Position numbers and translations under genes: made by a program. A model generated the notes under the pieces. That model had not been told where the DNA came from, made no database searches, and worked only from the letters and a program-made list of their open reading frames with translations. From positions 5,583,042-5,647,041 of the forward strand of contig JAPNXP010000010.1 of assembly GCA_028753945.1 (NCBI GenBank): DNA of 64,000 nt, read 5' to 3'. Within the stretch, counting starts at the first letter, position 1. Each line of letters begins with the position of its first letter. Shown piece after piece: positions 20,702-32,700 of this stretch. This DNA is from Hexactinellida sp. DTS-2022 (lineage: Eukaryota; Porifera; Hexactinellida).

Positions 20702-23700
20702 TTATTTGACCGGAGTGCCACACCAAGAAGTGATAAAGTGAATTACATTGTTACACTCTGCACTGTGAGTTTGTTTAGTGCCGAGAATTAACGAATTCCA
20801 ATCCTCCTTATTTGCTGAGTGGCTACCGAATTTGAAGTTGACAACATCCTTTATAGTCGGATACCCGGTTATGACGCAGGCATTAGCAGGCTTAGCTTGC
20901 GAGGGAGAAGTGAGGGAGGCTTGAAATACGCCTCGGGAGTCCTTAGGCAAGCTCTGCTCCACGCTCTGAATTGTATAAATATAAATAGAGTCACTTTAGT
21001 AAGTAGTACTGTAGTATAAATATACAAATCACCTGTTTGTAACTACAGAGTGTACGCCTAATAGCAATTGCTCTAATGCAATATATTGCTCTATTAGCAA
21101 GATATTTTCAACCCCAAGCGAGCATTTGATGTTAATTTTGTTCCTCTAATAGCAAGTTCGCCTATTAACAAGCAAATTTCGTGCAAAATGCGACTTGCTA
21201 TTACGCGAACAACACTGTAGTGTTGTTGTTGTTGGACAAATCAACTTAATTAACGATTTCCTGAGACGGTATTTATACGCCAATAGCGCCACAAAATTAC
21301 ATGTAGTATTAATTAATTGCTATATTGAATTCATAAACCATTTTTCCAACCAATTCTTTGCAAGGAGATAAGGTTAAGAGAAATCCGATAGTTAGAATAA
21401 ACCGATTGAAAACAAACAAAATTGGAATTTTTACACATTTAAAACAAATAGTCAGTTAGAAAAACTATTGTACCAAACCAAAGTACAGTCGAAACCGGTT
21501 CTTGAATAAATTCCAATTTTGTTATATTATCAATCAGTTTATTCTAAAAGAAAAAAGAAAAACCCGGTTTCGACTATAAGCTATAACTGAGTTCACTGTA
21601 TATATCACCCTATTACCACTGACCTGGTCCACAGACACAGTGAGCACCCACTCCTTGGCTTCCTCCCTCTTAGCATCCGACACAGTACACAGGTCCGGCA
21701 GGGGAATCTCGAACGGAATATCCGTATCCAGGAAATCAGTGTGATCTAATCCATCCAGGTTCTGCTCCTCAATAGCCTCACAGAGGTCCAGGAATCTGTT
21801 CAGAAACACGAATGCCATTCCCCCCCACCCCTGCTCTCTGGCTGCACACCCAGCTTCGTAGAAGCACTTATCAGCTGGTAGCAGGTCTGTGTGACGTAGC
21901 AGGGACACGGATAGCTTGGCGGAGATGGGAGTCAGCTGTTTGTGGGGATGACATGCGGACCTGGTGGCGTGCCAGTGGGAGAGATGGAGCAGCTTTGTGA
22001 AGTAGTGGCAGTCCTCCGTCTCGTCAAGGGAGGCTTTCTATCGGATTATACATATAGGAAGTACAGTAGACAACCGTTAATTCGAACTTAACTAATTCGA
22101 GAAAATTTATTTTTTCCTTGAGTGTTCGAATTAATGTTGACTGTACTTATGTATGGTACAATACCTTTCCTAGTGTAATTATAAGGCGCTGGGAAGTTAA
22201 TTTTACAACAAAAATTCACTTGTACGAAGCCGAGTTATTATATTTTAAGTGATCCCTTATACTAATTATACAGACATCAAACAGTTAATACGAATTTCCT
22301 GATAATACGAACAGATTTCGACATTCCCCTGTGTTGAGTATTCGTGGTGATTACTCAACTGTTGAAATTTAAGTTAGTCCACAGATTTGAACACATTATC
22401 CTTAACAAAAGATTTACTTTTACATCTAAACTAACCCTGAACCCGATAATGAGGTCATACAGCATGTCTCTTAGCTCAGAATAGTCAATAAACAGAGCTA
22501 TCCCTGTGAATGGCTGAGACAGAATCTCCAGAGCAATTCGTTTGTAGATATTAAAGTTCTGCGGGTTGGGAGGGGCTCCGTACTTCTTGTACAGTCTCAG
22601 AGCCTGCAAGCTGTTTCCGTCCTTGATTAGAGAGGCGGCATAGCGAGCGATGTACTTGTTGAGCAGCTGATCGTTCTTAGTGCTCTCTGCTACCTGGGGA
22701 ACACTGGGTAAACACAACAACAACAACAAAAACAACAACAACAACAAAGAACAGGATAATTAGCTACAGCAAAATGATACAAACACACGTACGTCAATTT
22801 AAGACGAACTAAAAATTGGCATAAGAAAGGCTTACTGTATATCGTCTAAAACCTTTTTAATATAAAAAACCCGGTTTAGCAATTGTGATTTTTTGCATGA
22901 AAATCAATTAGAAAAGAAGTTGGACAATATTTTTATATGAAAAGTCAATAATAATGCAATAGTATATGCTATCATTAGTGCATTTTTACTGTTTAACGAC
23001 TGATCATGGGTAATATTATACGATTTAAGGACAGCCTACTATCTGAGACACTTGTCCCATTTATGTTTTTTACATTTTTATTGTTTAATGACTGATCATT
23101 GTCCCATTTCAGTTTTTTTACATTTTTACGAGTTAATAACTTGGTATACTATACGATGTAAGGACTGCCTACTACAGTCAACTCCGCTTAATAGAGCCAC
23201 CTCGGGACCAGGTTGTTTTGACCCGATTAAGCGGAGAAACCGATTAACCGAAAATATTGTAAGCCAAACTGTAATTCTGTCCTATAAATCCTGTGAAATT
23301 TTGACCCGATTAAGCGGAGAAACCGATTAACCGGTGGCTCTATTAAGCGGAGTTGACTGCTACCTGTAGACACTTGTCCCACTTCTGACTCTCCGCATAC
23401 ATCTCCAGAGCGGCTGCTACGTCCACACTCACGATCTCATCCGGCTGCTGTCTCTCCCTCACCTTCTGTGCATAAGCGGTCTCTACGTACTCCCGGTACT
23501 GAGGAGCTCTGTCCGTGACCACCTGTCTGGCCCGCTCCCAGTGCTCCCCGGATATAAACAGCTCGAGCGCGTCTTTCGTAAGGTTAACCTGCAATTAACC
23601 AAATAGCATACAGTAGATGTCGGATATAAGAACAATATATTGGAAAGCGGTTGCCATATACCCTATATAATTTAAGCCGGTTATAAGAACATGTCGGTTA

Positions 23701-26700
23701 TAAGAAAATTATATTCAGTTCCCGACTAAGTTCTTTTATCCGGCATCCACTGTACTACACTTAAACATATTTTAAATTCAGCAATTTTACAGTGCCGACA
23801 ACTACGTAGTGGGCCAGTATTGAAACGACTTGGTTAGTTATTATTATTATTTTGGGCTAAAAGGAAATTTCCAACACACTTAGGGTCGTCCTTGATACCT
23901 TCGGAAACACGTTCCTGAAATGGTTTAACACCTTTATAGGAATGATAACATTATAAAAATCTAAAATTATAGCTGTGCCGACAGCATTTTCCTCTGGAGG
24001 CACCAACCAACCATCAAAATTTAGTGCCTCCAAAGGAGCATGCTGTCGGCACAGCTGTAATTTTAGATTTTTTGAAACGCTTTCATCTAGTTTCTCAAAT
24101 AACAAGTTTAATTCGATTAAAATTGTATTTGTTATATCTATACGAATGCTCAGTAAATCTATGTTAGTTTGTGTTTGTTTTCATTAGAGGTTCCTGTAGA
24201 ATTACCACCTAAAAATAAAGTTTATTCATCTATCATAGTTCAAACATTCTTTTTGGGTTACAAAGTGGTAAAAAAGCATGACATAAGGAGGGGGGTGTAA
24301 ATTTTCGGGGATTTTACATACATAGCGTTTGAATGGTGGCTATTGTATATACGTGTATTCTGATAGCAAATCTATCAAAGTATCACAGTACCTCTAGCAG
24401 GATCTCAGCTGCTTCTACGTACTTCCTAATCTCAGTGAGTCTGTCCGTTATCTCCAGCACCAGAGTGGGAGCTCTGCTCGGCATAAACTTAATAGCAAGT
24501 TCAGCTGCCTTACACCATGCTGACGTCAGCAGCTCTGTGTCGTCTATTATCTCTCTGTTCAACTGCAAATATATCTGGGAAGTAGACACGAGTAATAGTA
24601 GTGTAAAGGGTCATAATATGATTATAAATGTAATATATTCCTCGAATTTTGTATTTTAAAAATTGTTGGTATATAGAACTAGGGTATTAGGATCTTTTTT
24701 AATGTTATTTAGGTTCGGGCGAGCTCTTTTGGCTCAAAATAACGGAGCACCGTTAACGTATGTCTTGATTCATCACGTTATTATCAAAGGGTATTTAAAA
24801 GGATCGTGATCAGATCATAGATCTGTTAAACTAGAATCAGAATTGGGATTTCGATTTTTAGGATCGTCTAATGCCGTGCAAATATTTCCCGCTATAGACA
24901 AGTTGATAATATTAGGGAAGTTATGTGGGGACCTATTCTAAGTGGCCATTATAGACAGTTCTACTGTAAATACAGTGCAACCTCGATTATAAGAACATTG
25001 ATTATCCTGGTTCCAATCTTAGTTCAGTCTTAAATTATCCGATCAGTAGATTGTCCCAACTACTTCAGATAATCAAGCTATAACTATATTTGTTAGAGAG
25101 ACACACCTCCACAGCTCTCCCCTGGTCGCCTGCTTGCTCCCAGCTCTTGGCCTGATCCAGCATATCCCTTGCGCTCCCAGAGCTCCTAGCCAGCATCTTA
25201 TCCTTAACCTCATCCAGCATTTGCGGCACGTACTCCCTCGCTACTCTCATAGCGTCTTGCCATTGCTCTCCCTCTAGGTATATGCTAACTATAAGATCCG
25301 GTCTCTGGGCCCGTAGCAGGTAGCTCTCTCCCTGAGGGAAGCTCTTCTCTTCGAAGCATAGCTTGGCTTGTCCGATTAGCACGTCTTTAAGCGAGGCGGG
25401 GTCATGCAGCTCTGCTACTCGCTGTGCATTCTCCCATTGGTGAGTGTGTACGTACATAAGCACTGCCTCCTTAGGACGGCTGGCTTTCACGAAGTTCTCT
25501 TCAGCCTCTGTGTACCTGTGAACATTTTGTACAGTACAGTCAGGTTCTGTTATTATGTAGTATAGTACTTGTACATTCAAGGGATCAAAATGTTGGTTAT
25601 AATAGAGAGAGTTCATAATAAGAAAATAAACTTAATACACCCCTATGTAAAGTGTTAAATTGGACCAGGGGGCTTGTTCATAATAGTATAAAAAATTTCA
25701 TAATAAGCAGACAGGAAATTATCACAATAACTTGACTGTAGTATATAAATTAGTAATTTAGCTCGAAAGTTTCATTCAAAACGTTTATGAGGATCATCTC
25801 ATATAATTATTTCTGCAGATAAAGTATGTTTTTGTAACAATATTTCAATGGTCAAGCACCAACTTACAACAGTACAGCAGCATGCAGATTATATTACTTA
25901 CTTCCCTTCATCCTCTAGATGCATGGCAAACTTCAGATGTAATTCGGGTAGCTTAGACTTCACAGCACTGTTTGCTATCTCAAACGCGAAATCAAACGCG
26001 GCATGTTCCGCCGCATAATCAATAGACTCTTCCAGCATACCGAGTCTGTTCAGCAGTTTAACAGCTGACTCCCCTCCCAGATGCTTAGCCCAGGGAATCG
26101 CAACTTGTTTAGCCGAAGCAGAGCCCCCGTGTGTCTTAGCCACCCTGTAGGCATCCTCCCACATGTCCTGAGTGCGGTACATGTGGCAGACGGACTTCCA
26201 GTCTCTGGCGGAGAGATAGTGCTGCTCCGAATCTCGGAAGCTGCCTTCCGACTCCAGCTCCCGGGCCACGCGCAGGTGAGAGTCAGTCAGCAAATCCTAT
26301 TTGTATAGGAGCAGGCATAACTCAATTCTATTAGCAATTCGTATACAGTAGATGCCGGATATAAGAACACCGGTTAAGAAAACATGTCGGTTATTATAAG
26401 AAAATTATATGCAGTTCCCGACGATTTTTTTTCGTCTGTTTAAAATGAAAAGTTTATATTATGGACAAGCCGTATGGTCCCAATTTAACAACTTACAGGG
26501 TTTGTATCAAGTTGAGTTCTCTTAGAAGGGAGTATATCTCTATTATGAACAAATTTCGAGTTCCTTGAATGTTAATAAAAAAGAACCTCACGTATTGGAC
26601 CCATTAGACATAAGGGCTACATATTTTCTAATGACATTATTTGCATTAAGAACTAACCTTGTAATACACTCCAATGAGTCTTATCATGCTGTCATACTGC

Positions 26701-29700
26701 CTATGCTTCTTGTACATAGCAATTGCCTTATCGGGATCCTCTATCATGACGTAGAGACGCTCTGCTTCCTTCAACCGACCTTTCACCTCAAAGTCCTTAG
26801 CTTGGTTAGCGTACAGCATCTCCACTTCTTCTCCAGACATGCATCTAAGGGCGGACAAACGATACGTAATGTTATGTTTCCAACTTCCAAGGGTCAATCA
26901 ATGTGTGACAGAATATCCTCATTGTATTACAAAAGCGTGACATAGGGAAGGGGGTGTCTAATTTACTAACGTTTGAACGACCCATAATGTGTAATCATAG
27001 AGTATGTAATACTCAGGTTACAAAATTACAAAATTGTCCAAAGCGTGACATAGGGAGGGGATGTCTAATTTGCTGATTTTTTGCCTTACGTAACGTTTGA
27101 ATGGCCCCTTATGTGTAACAATAGTAATTAGGGGAAAATCTGTTTAGGTTTGATAGGGCTTTTGTGTGGAGAGTGGTGAATTGATCAAAATATATATTTA
27201 ATACTAATTCTGAGTATACTTAAAACTGGTTTTATACATGTGTATGTATTTTGTTGACCATAGAACGAATATTATGATGATAGGTCCTCCTGATCAATTC
27301 CTATTTCTTACTTCACAGGTTATATACTACATACGTATTGTATGGAATAACTGCTCCTACCTCAAAGCTAGCTTGTGTGCAGCCTCCCACATGCCAGCAC
27401 TAGTGTACATATCCACAGCGCTCCTTGTGAGTGCCGCCTGTTCAAAGTACTTCTCTGCTAACTCGTACTGCTTCCCTGTCTTATAATGCTCTGCTAGCTG
27501 CTTATAGAAACCGCTTGCAACTTCCCCTTCTAGCGAGTCTATTATCTGAGTTGCCTTTGTCCACTGTTTAGCTTCGATAGCGCATTCGGCGGCACTCGTG
27601 AGAGAGCCGGCCTCGATGAAGTGATTGATAGCAGAGTCGAACTGCTTCTGGTCTCGCAGGTAGTTAGCCCACTCCTCCTCTAACACCACTACGTCACTGG
27701 AGAACAGCTGACGAGCTAGCTCCACCGCCTTGCGGTAAGCTCTCCCCTTTCTGTAGTTCTCTAGTGCACGGGCAGCCATGTTAACCTAGATAACAGAGTC
27801 GGGTAAATACAGGTTTTGGGTTTATTGGGTCAAGAAACAGAATTTCTGTTTTTTGGTGCGACTCAAAATTATCGTTTAGTATCAGTTTCGTATATTTATT
27901 TAGTGTAGTAGACGAGATAGTAGTATTGTTGTAGTATTTATACTCTAGTATACTTTAATCTGAAAATTTGTTTCGAATGTGTACCTCACATAAGATTTAA
28001 AACTACTTAAAAAGAACTATTTCCAAAAAAAGATAACACATTTTAGACATGTTTCATGTAATTTTTGTTGTTGTATCAAACCGTATTTTGACTGTCCCCT
28101 GGTATTCGTACTAACGAGATTGTACTTGTAGCTATAAAGTGTATAACAAGAGAGTACCTGTTCGAACAGCTCCCCAGCTTTCTCATAGAGTCCCCCCTTA
28201 ATCAGGGCAGCCGCTATTCTCTCCACCAACTCGCTCTGGTGAGAGAGAGACGGATGTTGTAGCAATATGGAACAGGCCTTAGACGGGAGTCCGGCCCGCA
28301 TATACAGGTTGATAGCCTCTCCGTACTCCCCCTCCTGCTCCTTCATGGCCCCCGCTCTCTCCTCCTGCCCTGTGTCCACCAGGTGCTTAAGGAACCCCTC
28401 CTTGAGCTTAGGGATGTCGGAGAGTCCGTTCTCTCTGGCCACTCGCAGTGCCTCCTCCCACATGTGGAGAGTCTGGTACAACTACACGGAATGTACACAT
28501 TGTAGTATAGTGAGAACGGTTTTTCTAACACCGGGTTTTCCAACTAATCGGTTTTTCTAAGTTATCTAAATAACTATTTATTATAATTTTGTAAGAAATT
28601 CCAATTTTGTTTTATTTCCAATCGGTTTATTCTAACTATCGGTTTTTCTTACTTTACACAGAATGTGTTTATAATAGTATAGTATTAAACTCATGTAATT
28701 AATGACTATTGCATAATAACAAGTCACATTTTACACGAGATCTGCTTGCTATTAGAGGAACATAATTAACATTAATATACGAGCATCAGATGCTCTTATT
28801 ATAGCCACTGTCGCTCCAATAATACACAGAATGTACACATTATAGTATAGTATTAAACTCATGCAATAATATCCACAAATTCACTCAACTCTATAATTAC
28901 TACAGTAGAACCTCGTTAATACGAACACCAACGGACGGTAAAAAATTGTTCGCTTTATCCGGAGTTCGTATTAAGCGGAGGAATACTCATAATTTAATAG
29001 CCATTGTAGGACCTGATTTAGTAACAGTGGCTCCTTTAAGAACATCAGATGCTCTTATTGGAGCGACAGTGGCTCCTTTTAGACCAGCGATTCCCAACCT
29101 TTTTCAACCGTGGATCCCCTATAGTCATTCTGTGGACCCCAGGTTGGGATTTGGGAACCACTGTTTTAGACCGAGACGAATGGCTCGTTGTACTATAAGC
29201 CATCTATTAATAGTACAATAGCTGTAAGTATACCTCCATAGCACGCTCCACCTTCCCCTGCTCTACGTATATAATCTCCGCTAGTCTGAGGTCTCCGTTG
29301 AGAGCTGCCAGTCTGGCTTTACAAATCCAGTGGGCAGCAGCCTCAGCCGGAGGGATTATAAAGGAGTCTGTCTCGTTCTCTATCATCTCAAGAGTGTCCT
29401 GTAGATAGAAACTCTTCGTTATGTTCCCAACTGCCGCGAAACTTCTAGCCGCGACTAAGATCTCAGATCTCTCAAGTGATCGGTTTGCGAGTGTCTGCCA
29501 CATTCCTTCTGTCTCGGGTGACATCTCTAAGCTCTCTAGAAATACCACTGCTCTGCCAAAGTCTCCGTCTTCAATGGCAGTTCCGAATTCTATCAGGCCT
29601 TCGTCCAGCGTGTAGGATACAGTGTCGACTCCGCTCTGTACAACCACCTACACAGATACGTGATATAAAGTGTATACCTTATTATAGGAGATTCTCGTGA

Positions 29701-32700
29701 AAGGAAATCAAATTACAGTAGAACTCGGTTAGTACGTACCCGGTTTAGTACGTACTAACTTGTATAAACAAAAATTGTCAGTCTACATGTGAAAACTCGG
29801 TTAGTACGTACACTCGGATAATATGTACTAATTTTTCTCTCCCGAGGGGGTACGTACTAACTGAGTGCTACTGTATCCCATAATTTTATTTTGACTAAAT
29901 CTCTATTTTGATTTCTAGCGATCGGTTTTTTCAGGTTGATAAACCTTATATCAAGCCAGGCATTTCATTCAATCGCTAACACGCGTCTAAATATCCATAT
30001 CTCTCGCGCCTAGATGAAACCTCGGTTATCACATACCTCCGTTCTACCATCCATCCTCTCCAGCTCCACGATATCTCCCTTCATAGCAAACGTAGTCTGT
30101 CTCTCCGGGGAATCTATATTGTACCAAACGCACAGCGAGCCTCTCCCCTGTGCGACCACCACGTCACTCTGTGGCACCCACTGCACATAGCTACAGTACT
30201 CCAGCAGAGATGTGCGTGTGTCTGTTTGCAGGTCCAGTAAGTGCAGGCGTAACTTCTTGTCTCTGAATAGCAGCTTGCGACATGTCTCGTTAAGCTCTAA
30301 CCAATCGATGCGGCTCTCATGCGAGTGAGTGACCTCTGTGAAGTTGTTAACCAGGTCGTACACAGATATTGTCTTAGCGTCTAACAGGTACGCTATCTTC
30401 TTTATAGCATCACTGTTCCGGATCCTAAATTTGTATACAGTGAACTCCGTTATAACCAAGTCGGATATTACGAAATCAATGTATTATTAGTGAGTCTCTA
30501 AACAGTATACTTCCTATATTAGCAAGAATTTTGGCAAATGTGTTGTCAGTGCTTGTTATTAATACTAACGATCTCAAATCCTCTAAATAATGCTGGAGGT
30601 AATTACCTTAAGAACAAATCAGAAGACATAAACAAACGATATTATACCCTCGTTAATAGAAGTTAAGGAGTACAAGGTGGAATTACCCTTAGCCTATATA
30701 AATACATGCAAGTGACTCCGGTAAATACGGATCTCAGGATAATATGAATACATTTCTACGGCCCCTAGTGTTCCTATTAAGACAGTCTACTGTACGTACC
30801 TCCTCTCGTTAATCCTCAGAGACACCAGATGCGGATTTATAAACTCGGTTCTCACAGATCCCAGCACCTCATTAGTCCCATACTCCACCAGCGTGAGCTC
30901 TCCCACATTGAATATCATACAGGCAGATTCCGTCTCGAAGTAGAACTTCTCATTCCCCCCCGACTCTCCCCAGGCCACCTCGCTAAGTCGGCAGGTGGTC
31001 AGGTCCCCGAGCAGGAGCGTATCCGACGTGTGGGCAACCAGGTAGCGGTCGTTACCCATTATCTTAACCTGCAGAGAGCTACAGTAATGGCACTGTGTCC
31101 ATAACAGACATGTCTATAACAGACATGTCCATAACAGACATGTCCATAACAGACATGTCTATAACAGACATGTCTATAACAGACATGTCCATAACAGACA
31201 TGTCCATAACAGACATGTCTATAACAGACATGTCCATAACAGACATGTCTATAACAGACATGTCCATAACAGACATGTCTATAACAGACATGTCTATAAC
31301 AGACATGTCCATAACAGACATGTTTGTATTATCATAAACAATCTGTACTAAATTTCCTAAAGATAATCTAATTATTTGCCTATATAAATTGATGCAAGTG
31401 ACTCCGGTTAATACGAAATCCCCTGGTGTTCGTAACTTCATATTAACGAGAGTCTACTGTTTATTCAAAGAATGAATTTATAGGATTTTTATACCGATAT
31501 TTTGGCTCCTATTGAATGGCACAAATATATAATGTCCTTAGTACATATAGTTATCCCCATAAGAAGAACTGACCTGTTCTATCTCATAACCGTAGTGCGA
31601 CTTGAGTATAACTCTGGCTCCAGAAGTCAGGTTCTTAACAATAACCTGACTGAGCCCGACATACGTCATCTCAAACTTGTGTTTGTACACACTGCGTCTC
31701 AAACAGCAGTCGAACATGTCAGCTGATCCACAGAGCCCGCCCACTATAAGCTTACTTCCGTCCTTCTTCCAGGCGAGTGACGTCACTGTGTAGAGGTTGG
31801 CTATGGTGATGCCGCCTGTCTCGTCCCAGTGGGACTTCTTGGGAGACCAGTTGTACACCTGGAGATATGGGTACATAGTAACGGGACTGGAGATATGGAA
31901 TGTACGGATTAATTAGAATCCAATAATAACTTAGAGGTTGACTGTTGAAAAAACCGGTTTAGACTGTACAGTCAAGTCCCGTTATAACGAAATAATCGCT
32001 TATAACGAAGTCGGATATAACGAAATAACCGTTTATAAGGAATATCCAGATATAAAGAAGGAATTTACAGGTCCCAAGCACTTCGTTATAACGAGAGTTG
32101 ACTGTATATAACACATAATAGCATGTTTCCCCATAGAAACATTCCTTAGGAACAAAATAGAGATTTAGAGATTCTGCTAACTTTATATCGCAATTTTTCT
32201 TAATTTATTTCCATGCAAAGAATTGCTTAGAAAAAACTGGTTTAGACAGATATAGCACACAATAGCATATTTCCCCATATAACACGCACTCCTTACCCTG
32301 ATTCTATCGAAGCTGCCTATGGCCACAGCCTGTCCCCCCGGAGCTCCCGCCGCCACCGTAAACTCCTTCTCTTCCGCATCCATGGTATAATCCATGTTTT
32401 GTATCAACCGACCCTCCTCGCTATAGAAACACACCCGTCTGTCGTTACCGGCTGCTATAACAGCCTGTCCCACCCATGCCAACGCGTACGGCGGACAGGA
32501 ATGTCTGCAGAGCTGTCCCTGCGCCCCTATGGCTCCCTCTCCCGCCTCGAGAGAATAGTGCACAATGGAACCGTCTATGTGTCCTGATACAATAGCTTTG
32601 CCAGAGGGACTACAGGCTAGAGACACCACGTAGGATTCTGTGGCGAACAGAGTGTGGCTCTTGTTTGCCCTTACGTTAGCCAAACGGACCTACAGAGCAT

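Noticed and set aside
31079..31441. Repetitive MSITD / MSVMD frames on both strands
   Set aside because: A by-product of the 15-bp minisatellite inside an IFT172 intron.
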